Positions 1-8,244 of a stretch of DNA of 49,671 nt are shown one piece after another. Source of the DNA: Pyrinomonadaceae bacterium (GTDB taxonomy: Bacteria; Acidobacteriota; Blastocatellia; Pyrinomonadales; Pyrinomonadaceae). A program made the translations under genes and the position numbers. The notes beneath the pieces are model-generated. The model made no database searches, was not told the origin of the DNA, and saw nothing but the letters and a program-made list of their open reading frames with translations. Numbering within the stretch: the first letter of the stretch is position 1; every line of letters starts with the position of its first letter. The stretch spans positions 1-49,671 of the forward strand of contig JAJTWY010000022.1 in NCBI GenBank assembly GCA_021463165.1, read 5' to 3'.

Positions 1-2580
1 ATTGCCCGCGAAACGGATCGTGCTGTTCGGACACGCATCGATAACCGCCTGCCGCAGGCTCCCGGCTCCGCTGTCATTTGCGTTCTGCACGACCGGATCG
101 ATCACGCAACCGCTGGTGATGGTTGTTACGACCGGCGGGCCGCTGAACGCCGCTATCCCGTCTGCTTCCAATGTATAGTTACTGTTCGTGATCGAGCCGC
201 TGGTCGCGGTCACATTCACGGTGAATGAGACCGTCAGCTGCCCGCTGTTAGCGGGAACGGTCCCGACATTGAACACGACGCTGCCGCTCTGCAGTGTGCC
301 TCCGTTCGTAGCCGAGACGAATGATGTTCCCGAAGGCACCGCGTCCCGAATGACGACATCTGTCGCCGGGAGCGATCCCGTGTTGCTGTAGGTGATTGTG
401 TACGTAAGCGTTCCGCCTGAGTTGACCGTGGGCGGCGCGCTCTTCGACACGGAAAGCAGCGCAGAGAGTGAACGCGGCAGGAACCGCACCCCACCGGCGC
501 CACGGCCCGGGCCGACAACATCGACAGCGAATGAACGGGCCCCCGCGCTTGTAAAAGGAGCACGAATGAATACAGCCGGGGCACCCGGGCCGCCGCTGTT
601 TCCGGTGAGGATAGCAAGCTGTCCGTCGGGACTAATGTCAACATCTTCAAAACCGATCACTGAACTATCCAGGGCTCCGGGCGGGATCGGCAACGACTGG
701 AAGGATGAACCCGCACCGAAAGGTGCGTTGACAGCGAAAGCAGCCGTCGCCGCGAGATCGACAACGATCGCCGTGTTTCCATCAGGGGTCACGCGTATCC
801 CATCGAGAGCTACCGCGGGGCCTATCGTCAGGATGGATGGAACCGAACCTGCGGAAAAGGGGGCATTAAAGATCCTCAGCGTCTCACTTGACAATGAGAG
901 GGTTCCCCCATTGAGGCCTCCCGACAACAGGAGTGTGTTCCCATCGGGCGTTATCGCCAGGGCGGAACCGGTGGAATTCGTCAGAGGAATTGTGAACGCG
1001 ATACTGGCGTAGGGAGGGTCAAGAACGGAGATCCCCGCTGAGTGGGCGACAAATGCGCGGCCTGTACTATTGAACACGATCGCTTGGGTTTGGTACGAAG
1101 CAACGGTCCCGGGAAGTGCAACGCTGTTTTGGGCAGAGCCCGAGCCAAACGGCGCAGCGATCACACGGAGGCTTGCAGCAGTACCGCTCGCAAGGGCATG
1201 GCTAAAACTTGGATTGATCGCGATCGTTCCGGACCCGTTGTATCCTGTCGTAGCAATTGTGTCGATCAGAGAATGATTAGGGATATCTACTAGAAAAACG
1301 CGGGAATTGCCGAAGTCTGAAAGCAAACCTCGGTCGGGACCAAAATAGTCGACCCCGTGGGGAGCTGCTCCAGTTGGCAGCCCTGTAATGGTGTTCTGCG
1401 TTGGGGTGGGCAGATTTGCGTGCGGATTCGGGAATACGACTCCCCGATTGCCGTCTCCGACCGTGCCCATTACGGCCGGCTGCTGGCTCCCACCGCTCGG
1501 CGGCGGAATGTAAGTAAACACATTCTTGTTATCCGAGGGAGCACCGTCCTTGGAGACTACAACTCTTACCTGTCCGAGCCCGGGTGGAGAGGTCACTGTG
1601 ATGGTGGTGTCATTGACCACGACAACGTCTGTAGCGGCGGCAGCCCCAAACTGAACCGTGACAACCCCGCCGAGGAATCCAGATCCTGTTATTGTTACCG
1701 GGGTTCCGCCACTCTCCGGGCCGCTGGAGGGCGAGAGCCCGGTTACGAACGGTGGGATGCAGAGCAATGTGAAGGTTACCTTCTGTCCTGCAGCGGGGGG
1801 ATCCGCACTTGGGCCGGCAAATTCTGTGAACGATGAACCCGTGTCACGCTGAACACCGATGGTGCCGTCGAATGAGGTTCCTGTAGAGGTTCCATAGAAG
1901 ACTGAAAAATTAGGACTTCCCTCGACCAGCTCGATCGAGAAATTGATCGGATTTGATCCTGTAAAACTGACTGCGCGCCACTCGATAATAAATGTCCGAT
2001 TCGGTGCTGTTCCGACCGTGTTCGTAAAAACGCCGTTGCCGGCACCATCAGTTCTAAGGTCGTCCCAGAACGCAAATATCGCGGTATCAAAGGACACGCT
2101 TGGAAGCGAACTGTTTGAGAAGGTAGTATTATTGTTGCCAAACACCAGAAAGCCATTCGAGCTGACCCTGCCGCTCGTAAATACCTGATTGTAGATGCGG
2201 ACAGGGAACGGAAAATTGACCACCGATGTACATTCATCACAGCTGTTTATCGACGCTCCGGTGCCGGGCGTCAAGGTGCCGGCCGATTGTACGGCAGCGT
2301 AGTCGACTGAGCATGCCCAAGGCCGGTTTTGATCGGCCGAAGGATCAGATCGCTCGTTCCGTTCACGTTCGACTCGAAAGCCACTTAGCGGTGGAATGAG
2401 GCCGAGCTCCTCGCCGCGAGGCAGTGGTTCCTTCTTCGCCGAGTCCGTCGAGACCGGAGGATCACCCTGGGCTTTTGCCGGCTGATCGCCGACCCAAAGT
2501 GCGGCCGCGATCAAAAGAATGCCAAACAGCGGCAATATCATTCCATACGATGCATTGAACAATCTTCGAGTTTTTTTCAT
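1..2580 (-). CDS. Large secreted surface protein with IPT/TIG, beta-propeller-like and DUF11 domains (partial, C-terminus outside window)
   Basis: Reading leftward from the ATG at 2580, the frame stays open for 860 codons to the left edge; I checked every codon and found no stop. Residues 1-38 form a signal peptide ending AKAQ. About 115-260 resembles a nidogen-like or jelly-roll region (FPFPVRIYNQ, AFWDDLRTD). About 270-345 is an IPT/TIG Ig-like domain (SPSSGPESGGTPVTITGSGF). About 355-690 has recurring surface-protein beta-propeller blades of the ITPDGNT type. About 703-825 is a DUF11 repeat (VNSGGTLTYTITYSNTGS, then a DAVPSGTSF turn). The last 20-25 residues look like the start of a parallel beta-helix (NDSGAGSLRQAV). 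An AAAGG-like ribosome site lies 5 nt before the start. Proteins with this layout are usually exported and cell-surface or adhesive. The function here is unknown and the C-terminal sorting signal cannot be seen. Confidence 0.85.
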   Translation of the reverse strand, partial: MKKTRRLFNASYGMILPLFGILLIAAALWVGDQPAKAQGDPPVSTDSAKKEPLPRGEELGLIPPLSGFRVERERNERSDPSADQNRPWACSVDYAAVQSAGTLTPGTGASINSCDECTSVVNFPFPVRIYNQVFTSGRVSSNGFLVFGNNNTTFSNSSLPSVSFDTAIFAFWDDLRTDGAGNGVFTNTVGTAPNRTFIIEWRAVSFTGSNPINFSIELVEGSPNFSVFYGTSTGTSFDGTIGVQRDTGSSFTEFAGPSADPPAAGQKVTFTLLCIPPFVTGLSPSSGPESGGTPVTITGSGFLGGVVTVQFGAAAATDVVVVNDTTITVTSPPGLGQVRVVVSKDGAPSDNKNVFTYIPPPSGGSQQPAVMGTVGDGNRGVVFPNPHANLPTPTQNTITGLPTGAAPHGVDYFGPDRGLLSDFGNSRVFLVDIPNHSLIDTIATTGYNGSGTIAINPSFSHALASGTAASLRVIAAPFGSGSAQNSVALPGTVASYQTQAIVFNSTGRAFVAHSAGISVLDPPYASIAFTIPLTNSTGSALAITPDGNTLLLSGGLNGGTLSLSSETLRIFNAPFSAGSVPSILTIGPAVALDGIRVTPDGNTAIVVDLAATAAFAVNAPFGAGSSFQSLPIPPGALDSSVIGFEDVDISPDGQLAILTGNSGGPGAPAVFIRAPFTSAGARSFAVDVVGPGRGAGGVRFLPRSLSALLSVSKSAPPTVNSGGTLTYTITYSNTGSLPATDVVIRDAVPSGTSFVSATNGGTLQSGSVVFNVGTVPANSGQLTVSFTVNVTATSGSITNSNYTLEADGIAAFSGPPVVTTITSGCVIDPVVQNANDSGAGSLRQAVIDACPNSTIRFAGN

Positions 2581-3216
2581 GACTACCTTTCCCTCCGTAT
2601 CTAAGATCCCAATATTCCCGGCCGGTCCCGATATGCTTGCAACGCCAACAGGACAAACCCGACTCCTTAATCCGAAAATGGATCGTCGAAGACGGGGCCT
2701 CCAAGGGCGCTGCGTCCGGTCAAAACATCTGACGACGATCCCTATATCAGTGGCAATAATGTCCGATCACGCCAATAATAGAACAACTTAGCGGCGATTT
2801 CTACTAATAAATTACCTTTGCGGCCAGTGACGGGCTGCGTGGACGCAAAAATCCCGCAGTATTCCCCCGAAACGGGCCTGATCTTTTCCTCTCAGTCTAT
2901 AAAGCGTATTTTTTGACAGAATTAGGTCAAAAAAAGAAAAAGTTTTTTCACTTCTGCTTCGACCGGCCAGTTAAGCACTCGCGAAATGCAACGATAGTTG
3001 TGTTTCTGTGTCTTTTCTGCGCTTTTCCGCCAAGACGTCAAAATCAGTTCATTTGTGCACAGTGTGCACTTCTCCGCCAGGCTGTATATACAAAGAGAAA
3101 GGTTTTGAAGTAACGTCGAGAAGGTCGGGCGTAAACGCAAGCGGCGAAGTAAGCCTCGACATCCCTGTCGCCCAGTATCGTTCGGCCATTATCTTAAGTA
3201 CAACGAACATTACATA
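2581..3216. other. 636-bp intergenic region, AT-rich on its right half
   Basis: No credible gene was found on either strand; the short frames here have no family features. Positions about 2880-2960 are AT-rich with A and T runs and probably carry promoter elements for one or both flanking genes. A perfect 15-nt palindrome at 3055-3069 is annotated separately. The region separates the surface protein from the phage-derived island. No tRNA, integrase or obvious attachment-site duplication was seen. Confidence 0.6.
3055..3069. promoter_or_regulatory. 15-nt perfect palindrome, candidate operator
   Basis: GTGCACA-G-TGTGCAC is a perfect inverted repeat of 7 nt around a single central base, about 150 nt before the first gene of the phage-derived island. 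Odd-length dyads of this kind are typical operator sites for dimeric repressors. No regulator gene lies nearby, so the binding protein is unknown. Confidence 0.4.
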
Positions 3217-4317
3217 ATGAAATTTACCGAAAAAGATAAAATGAAGGCCCTCGCTATCGTTCATGTCTTCGAGACCGGCAAGCCGTTCGGCGACTATGCG
3301 GCCTGCGTTGTTCTGAACGATGGCGCGGGCATTTCCTACGGCATCAATCAATTTACGCACCGATCGGGTTCGCTTGCGGCCGTTGTGAAGGCATATCTCG
3401 CCACACCCGCCGTGACGGGTCGCCAAATGCTGGCCAGCAAACTCCCAATGCTCAACGACCGGTCGGACGCATCGATCTCGAGCCTCGCCGCAGACCGCGA
3501 GTTCCGACGCGTTCTTAGTGCCGCGGCGGCGGTCGAGGAGATGCGCTCCGCACAGCGCGAGATCGCCTACACGCGTTACCTAAAGCCCGCGCTCGACGTC
3601 TGCGACACGATGCGCTTCGACAACCCGCTGTCGCTGGCGGTCGTTTACGATTCGTTGACGCACGGTTCGTGGGATTGGATCGCGGCTCGCGTGAATGCCG
3701 TCGTGCATTCCGCAGGTGCGGGAGCTCCGGTGAATGAGAAAGCCTGGATCACCGAGTATGTGCGAAGGCGTCACCGCTGGCTGACCGAGATCCGTCGCCT
3801 GCGCGTCACCAACTATCGAACAAAGTTCTTTCTCGACCAGATCGCCATCGGCAACTGGGATCTTAGGCTCCCGATCAGTGTGCAGGGCGTCAGCTTGACC
3901 GAAGAATTATTCAGGGATCATCCGACTACGGGCGAGCGCGTCACCGGGAGCAATGCCGAGGCGAATGAGGCCTCGGCGGCCGAGGAGTTCGGAGGAACAG
4001 AACCGGAGATGGAGATGTCGGCTGGCGACCTCGCTGCCGCGGCTATGAATGGATTTGAGAAGTTGGACACCGCCATTGTGGCCGCTACGAGGCGGAGCGA
4101 CGCCGCCAAGTCAATGTGGGCAGCGATCGGCGGCAGCGTGACCCAGGCAGCTTGGGCGGTGTTTGGATTCTTTGTCGGACTTCCGCGCGAGATCTGGGTC
4201 GTCGTCGCCCTGATCGCCGCCGCATTTATGCTGCTCTACCTTTACCGGCAGCTCGTTTTGGGACGCATTCGCGAAACATCAGCCGGACGGATGACACCAA
4301 CAAACGATCATGAATGA
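3217..4317 (+). CDS. GH46 chitosanase-like peptidoglycan hydrolase (endolysin) with C-terminal membrane anchor
   Basis: 366 residues. The N-terminal ~210 residues match the glycoside hydrolase family 46 fold. A glutamate in the first helix (E19, context HVFETGKPFGDY) is followed by the LNDGAGISYGINQF segment, whose D35 aligns with the catalytic Asp of Streptomyces chitosanase (Glu22/Asp40). GH46 relatives in phages serve as lytic enzymes. Residues about 225-300 are a polar, Ala/Glu-rich linker. Residues about 326-345 form a strongly hydrophobic helix followed by a basic tail, so the enzyme is probably membrane-tethered, which is unusual for a soluble endolysin. It is the first gene of the island and its stop overlaps the start of the holin-like gene by 8 nt. 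Substrate (chitosan versus peptidoglycan) is inferred from context. Confidence 0.75.
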   Translation: MKFTEKDKMKALAIVHVFETGKPFGDYAACVVLNDGAGISYGINQFTHRSGSLAAVVKAYLATPAVTGRQMLASKLPMLNDRSDASISSLAADREFRRVLSAAAAVEEMRSAQREIAYTRYLKPALDVCDTMRFDNPLSLAVVYDSLTHGSWDWIAARVNAVVHSAGAGAPVNEKAWITEYVRRRHRWLTEIRRLRVTNYRTKFFLDQIAIGNWDLRLPISVQGVSLTEELFRDHPTTGERVTGSNAEANEASAAEEFGGTEPEMEMSAGDLAAAAMNGFEKLDTAIVAATRRSDAAKSMWAAIGGSVTQAAWAVFGFFVGLPREIWVVVALIAAAFMLLYLYRQLVLGRIRETSAGRMTPTNDHE

Positions 4318-4519
4318 CACGAAGAACCTTCTGCTGGCCTGGATCAGCTCGACATCGACCATCTTTGCAGCCTTTGACGGGGGCGAGTGGGTGGCGACCG
4401 TTTCCGCTGTCGTGCTGCCGATCTTGTTTTTTGCGATCGGTAAGACGATCGATGTCGCATTGCAGTTCCATTTCAAACGACGCGAGCGCGAACGCGACCG
4501 CGACACCGGCCGACGCTAA
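4310..4519 (+). CDS. Holin-like small membrane protein
   Basis: 69 residues with a hydrophobic stretch at about 7-20 and a clear transmembrane helix at about 28-46 (VSAVVLPILFFAIGK), then a highly charged C-terminal tail rich in Arg, Glu and Asp (RRERERDRDTGRR). This is the usual layout of small phage holins with two helices and a charged tail. The start codon overlaps the end of the endolysin gene (ATGAATGA), consistent with translational coupling of a lysis pair. Holins share little sequence, so the call rests on size, topology and position. It could instead be an unrelated small membrane protein. Confidence 0.55.
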   Translation: MNDTKNLLLAWISSTSTIFAAFDGGEWVATVSAVVLPILFFAIGKTIDVALQFHFKRRERERDRDTGRR

Positions 4520-4555
4520 AGTCACGTGGCCACGTCAGCCACATGAGAACGAGTT

Positions 4556-5863
4556 ATGAATAAGCATATCGAAAAAGCAATAAAAATGATCCGCGACAAC
4601 GCAGCGCGCTATGAACGGGCCGAGCGTTACCACAATGGCGACCACGACCTGGCGTTCGCGACAGAGAAATTCGAGAACACGTTCGGAACGCTGTTTCGTG
4701 AATTCGCGCTGAATCTCTGCCCCGTGATCATCGATGCCGTCCGCGACAAACTGCGCGTCACCGGCTTTGCCGTTGAGGACTCAGGGCCATTCGACGGCCT
4801 GAGGGCCGAGACGCGCGGCCTCTGGAGCCGCGATCGAATGGCAACACGATCAAGCGAGGTGCACAAAGAGGCGCTCAAATGCGGTAATGCATATGTGATC
4901 GTCTGGCCGGATGAACGCGGCAACGCCGGATTCCACGCCAACCGCGCCTCGCAGATAGCCGTCGAATACGCTTCCGACTCAGGCGCTTCGATGGACTGGG
5001 CAGCAAAGATGTGGATAGATGCGGATAAGCGTATGCGTCTGAACTTGCTCTACCCCGATCGGATCGAGAGGTATATTTCTCGTACAAAAGCCGGCCCTGC
5101 GCCGGAAGCTTCCGAGATGACCGAATTTGCCGACAGTTCGCCGAGCGTGATCCCCAATCCCTACGGCGCCGTCCCGGTGTTCCATTTCGCAAACAACGCG
5201 GATATCGGGCAAAGCGGCCGCTCGGAACTTGATGCGGCGATGCCCGTTCAGGACGGGCTTAACAAATCCGTGCTCGACATGCTCGTTGCGATGGAGTTCT
5301 GCGCCTTTCGCCAGAGGTGGGCCGCGGGGATCGAGATCGATTACGATCCTGACGGCAAACCCATCGGGCCCTTCAACGCCGGGATCGAGCATCTCTGGAT
5401 AGCCGGGAATCCGCAGGCAAAATTCGGCGACTTCGAGGCCGCGCAGCTCGACCAGTTCCTAAAAGTAAAAGATAGCTTCCGGATTGACATTGCGTCGGTC
5501 ACCGGCACGCCATTGCACTATTTCCTCCAGAACAATGCGGGCCTGCCGAGCGGCGAGGCACTAAAGAAAAGTGAGACGCGCTTTGTCGCCAAGATCCGGG
5601 ACCGGCAGGAGAGCTTTGGCCGGGTCTGGGCCGATGCGATGGCCTTCGCGCTGCGGATCGAGGGCAAACCGGATGTCAGGCTCATCACCGAATGGGAAGA
5701 CCCGGCGCCGACCTCCGAACGTGAGTTTCTGGAGAACATCCTCCTGAAACGCCGGATCGGCCTGCCCGTCGAACAGGCCCTGATCGAAGCCGGGTATGGG
5801 ATCGCCGATGTAGAAGCGCTCTTAGAACCGCGATCCGCTGAGGCCGGCGGTCGGGCAAACTGA
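4556..5863 (+). CDS. Phage portal protein, SPP1 gp6-like
   Basis: 435 residues, a usual length for SPP1 gp6-type portals. Supporting features are the N-terminal helical region followed by VIIDAVRDKLRVTGF, a central segment with LNLLYPDRIERYI, and the diagnostic C-terminal core in which LPSGEALKKSE is followed by an Arg/Gln-rich helix (RDRQESFGRVWADAM). In a virion the portal forms the dodecameric ring through which DNA is packaged and to which the tail attaches. A GAG-containing ribosome site lies just before the ATG. Portal genes normally follow the large terminase gene; here the preceding genes are endolysin and holin, and no terminase is present. The frame is intact. Confidence 0.85.
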   Translation: MNKHIEKAIKMIRDNAARYERAERYHNGDHDLAFATEKFENTFGTLFREFALNLCPVIIDAVRDKLRVTGFAVEDSGPFDGLRAETRGLWSRDRMATRSSEVHKEALKCGNAYVIVWPDERGNAGFHANRASQIAVEYASDSGASMDWAAKMWIDADKRMRLNLLYPDRIERYISRTKAGPAPEASEMTEFADSSPSVIPNPYGAVPVFHFANNADIGQSGRSELDAAMPVQDGLNKSVLDMLVAMEFCAFRQRWAAGIEIDYDPDGKPIGPFNAGIEHLWIAGNPQAKFGDFEAAQLDQFLKVKDSFRIDIASVTGTPLHYFLQNNAGLPSGEALKKSETRFVAKIRDRQESFGRVWADAMAFALRIEGKPDVRLITEWEDPAPTSEREFLENILLKRRIGLPVEQALIEAGYGIADVEALLEPRSAEAGGRAN

Positions 5864-5865
5864 GA

Positions 5866-6303
5866 TCACGAGACCGGTTCCTTACGAAAATAGGCCGCGA
5901 CCACCTTGCTGAAACCAAGTTTGATAATGAAAAGCGCGAGGCCGATCGCAAAGCCGACCGAGGCCATCCGGGCAAAGATGTCGTAGCCGAAATTGTTGGC
6001 CGACATTTCGGTCTCAAAAGCCGCCGAGACGGACCGCAGGGAAATGCCGAGGATGAAGAGCAGCGGCAAAAGTCGCAGATAAAGTCCGGCCCGGTGACGC
6101 AGGGCGATCAAGCGGATCGCGATGACGGGAACGGCGCAAAACAGCGCAGCGGAGCCGATGACCTGCAGGAGCGAGATCGATCTTGCCGGGCTTGAGATCC
6201 ACCACACGAGGTCGACCGTCGTTCCTACTGCGCCGATGATCGCGATGAAACCTAGAGCCAGCCAAAGAACAAGCACGCTTATGGGTGTCGATCGGAACTT
6301 CAT
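5866..6303 (-). CDS. Predicted four-helix membrane protein, inserted antisense within the capsid module
   Basis: 145 residues with four hydrophobic segments at about 8-30, 44-65, 75-95 and 112-132, connected by short basic loops, and an ATG start. I do not recognise the family. It lies tail-to-tail with the portal gene (2 nt apart) and head-to-head with the scaffold gene, so it interrupts an otherwise rightward capsid series. Isolated opposed genes inside phage head modules are often lysogenic-conversion or exclusion genes with their own promoter; that role here is only an inference. No ribosome site is obvious. The sustained hydrophobic pattern argues that it is real rather than a chance frame. 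Confidence 0.55.
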   Translation of the reverse strand: MKFRSTPISVLVLWLALGFIAIIGAVGTTVDLVWWISSPARSISLLQVIGSAALFCAVPVIAIRLIALRHRAGLYLRLLPLLFILGISLRSVSAAFETEMSANNFGYDIFARMASVGFAIGLALFIIKLGFSKVVAAYFRKEPVS

Positions 6304-6345
6304 GCGATGTTACACGACGGCATCGGCGCCAAAGTTCCCACAAAA

Positions 6346-6816
6346 ATGAACACTATGAACACAACGAAAAAACCAACAACGAATTTGCAATCGACAACGG
6401 CCGTCGAGAACGAGCCGGTGGCCGAGCCGGAAACCGGATCGGCAGCCGAGTTGTCGCGGCTTCGCGAAGAGAACCAGCAATTGAGAACGACCATGCGCGT
6501 CACCGCGGCTCGCCGGCAGATAACGGACGAGCTGGCTGCCGCCGGAGCGCGTTCGCCGGAGCTGCTTTTCGACGCGGTAAAGGGCGATCTGCAATTTGCC
6601 GAGGACGGCTCGCTGCAGAACGCGGCGGCGATAACGGCAATGCTGCGCAAGCGTTATCCCGAGCAGTTTGGGACGCAAGCCTTGGCGTCGATCGACGCCG
6701 CGGCCGGTGTTGCCCGGTCGCCCGGGTTGACCAAAGAGGCCCTCGCAAAAATGAGCGCGTCCGAGATCGCCGAACTCGATTGGGAAGACGTGAAGCGAAC
6801 CCTCTCGAGATATTAG
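6346..6816 (+). CDS. Phage scaffold-like protein
   Basis: 156 residues from the chosen ATG at 6346; an in-frame ATG at 6307 would add 13 residues but lies against the divergent gene. The protein is polar and largely helical. A Thr/Asn/Glu-rich N-terminus is followed by a coiled-coil-like segment (AAELSRLREENQQLRTTM), then a helical region ending in KMSASEIAELDWEDVKRTLS. This composition, size and position, between portal and coat genes, is typical of scaffolding or minor head proteins of the DUF4355/GP20 kind, which guide coat assembly and leave the mature capsid. Function is inferred from position more than sequence. Confidence 0.6.
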   Translation: MNTMNTTKKPTTNLQSTTAVENEPVAEPETGSAAELSRLREENQQLRTTMRVTAARRQITDELAAAGARSPELLFDAVKGDLQFAEDGSLQNAAAITAMLRKRYPEQFGTQALASIDAAAGVARSPGLTKEALAKMSASEIAELDWEDVKRTLSRY

Positions 6817-6902
6817 CTCCCGCACATTTGGGCGAAGGCCCGAAAGTGATCCAGATGACAAGTCCACGAGCTAAGGCTAGTGGCAATTAAGAAAAGAACA
6901 CT

Positions 6903-7754
6903 ATGGCATTAGAATTTATCCCCACAGTTTGGGCGGCGAGACTGCTTGTCGCTCTTCAGAGATCACTCGTATATGGACAAGCGAATGTATGTAATCGCGA
7001 TTACGAAGGTGAGATCCGCGCGAGCGGAAATACCGTCAAGATAGCCTCGGTTGGCGACGTTACGGTCGATGATTACGTCACGAACGACGTGATCGCCGAC
7101 CCCGAGATACTGACCGATGACGACCAATCGCTGCTGATAGACCAGGCGAAGTATTTCAATTTCTTTGTTGACAGCGTGGATCGTGCACAGCAAAACGTCA
7201 ATGTTCTGGACGAAGCGATGCGTCGGGCATCGTGGCAGCTTCGCGATCGCGCCGATACATTTCTGGCGACAACCATGGACGCGGCAGTTCCAAGCGGTAA
7301 CAAGATCGGCTCGGTCGCGACACCGATCGTTCCGACCAAGGACGACGCCTACGAATACCTGGTCGATCTCGGCGTATTGCTCGATGAGGCGAACGCGCCC
7401 ATCGACGGACGCTTCGTCGTTGTTCCGGCATGGTTCCACGGCCTTCTGCTGAAGGACGAGCGGTTCGTAAAAGCCGGGACGCGCCGTTCGGACATCGCTA
7501 TCCGCAACGGTGAGGTCGGCGAGGCTGCAGGCTTCACCATCCTAAAATCCAACAACGTCCCGAACACCGCCGGAGAAAAATACAAGATCATCGCCGGCCA
7601 CTCGATCGCGACCACCTACGTCGACCAGATCGTTGACGTGCAGACCTACAAGCCCGAGAAACGATTCGGTGACGCGGTCAAGGGCCTCCACGTTTACGGG
7701 GCCAAAGTAGTCAGGCCAACCTGTCTTGCACAGTTGATCGCCGATAAGGAGTAA
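6903..7754 (+). CDS. Phage major capsid protein, P22 coat-like (HK97 fold)
   Basis: 283 residues. The N-terminus is typical of P22 coat-like capsid proteins found in tailed phages and prophages: FIPTVWAARLLVALQRSLVYG is followed by a segment with GNTVKIASVGDVTVDDY. A central region contains INGRFVVVP-like text (IDGRFVVVPAWFHGLLL), and the C-terminus has GLHVYGAKVVRP, also characteristic. It would form the icosahedral shell together with the portal and scaffold upstream. A purine-rich ribosome site (AAGAAAAGA) precedes the ATG. There is no capsid maturation protease gene, which is normal for P22-type shells that rely on a scaffold. The frame is intact. Confidence 0.82.
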   Translation: MALEFIPTVWAARLLVALQRSLVYGQANVCNRDYEGEIRASGNTVKIASVGDVTVDDYVTNDVIADPEILTDDDQSLLIDQAKYFNFFVDSVDRAQQNVNVLDEAMRRASWQLRDRADTFLATTMDAAVPSGNKIGSVATPIVPTKDDAYEYLVDLGVLLDEANAPIDGRFVVVPAWFHGLLLKDERFVKAGTRRSDIAIRNGEVGEAAGFTILKSNNVPNTAGEKYKIIAGHSIATTYVDQIVDVQTYKPEKRFGDAVKGLHVYGAKVVRPTCLAQLIADKE

Positions 7755-7765
7755 ACATAGCCGTC

Positions 7766-7823
7766 AGCCGTCGGTCGTCAGCTGCCGGCCTTTTTTGGGG
7801 ACGTTTTCTGACGGCCGACGGCT
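7766..7823. repeat. Imperfect palindromic intergenic repeat, family A copy 1
   Basis: AGCCGTCGGTCGTCAG (7766-7781) and CTGACGGCCGACGGCT (7808-7823) are inverted copies with a single mismatch, separated by 26 nt that include a T-run. It resembles copies at 17895-17960 and 40942-41022. The folded RNA could also terminate the coat transcript. Confidence 0.75.
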
Positions 7824-7840
7824 GAAAACCAAGAACTAAT

Positions 7841-8161
7841 ATGGATCCAATAGACAAACTAAAACAACTAACTGCCTGGGACGCAGATCCCGCCCTGACC
7901 GAAGACGAGCTCGAATCGGCCCTTGCGGCCTTCGCACTTGAAGATGCCGCCGGCCTCGCCCCGCTACACGAGGAATGGACACCGACCTACGACCTCTACG
8001 CCGCTGCGTCGCAAGCATGGCTCCTGAAAGCCGCAAAAGCCGCTGATCTGACCGACGAACCAACTGCTGGCATCGTGACCTCGAAGATATTCGAGAACTG
8101 CCGAGCCATGGCGAGGATATATGCGGCGAAGCGGAAGGGGGTAATCTCTTTAACCGGGTAA
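7841..8161 (+). CDS. Small protein next to the capsid gene, putative head-tail connector
   Basis: 106 residues, soluble and mostly helical. The N-terminus (ALTEDELESALAAF) and the C-terminal helix (FENCRAMARIYAAKRKG) resemble the small head-completion or connector proteins that are often encoded directly after a coat gene. No specific family motif is clear, so the role rests on position and size. It is the last phage-like gene: downstream there is no tail, stopper or tape-measure gene but a cluster of hairpins. The ATG follows the right arm of a family A palindrome by about 17 nt and lacks a strong ribosome site. Confidence 0.45.
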   Translation: MDPIDKLKQLTAWDADPALTEDELESALAAFALEDAAGLAPLHEEWTPTYDLYAAASQAWLLKAAKAADLTDEPTAGIVTSKIFENCRAMARIYAAKRKGVISLTG

Positions 8162-8244
8162 GGAATTTATATCGCGAGTCTTGCCGACTGGCCCTCGATC
8201 CAGAGCGTCAATGATCATGGTGGCGTGAGTTTCTGGCTCGTGTC

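Noticed and set aside
188..1852. Several rightward open frames within 188-1852
   Set aside because: They mirror the long leftward surface-protein frame, which has a signal peptide and clear domains; the rightward frames have low-complexity composition and no family features.
3217..8161. Gene transfer agent or encapsulin system
   Set aside because: A GTA would show terminase and tail genes in series, and an encapsulin a cargo gene without portal; neither is seen, so only a phage-derived island is claimed.
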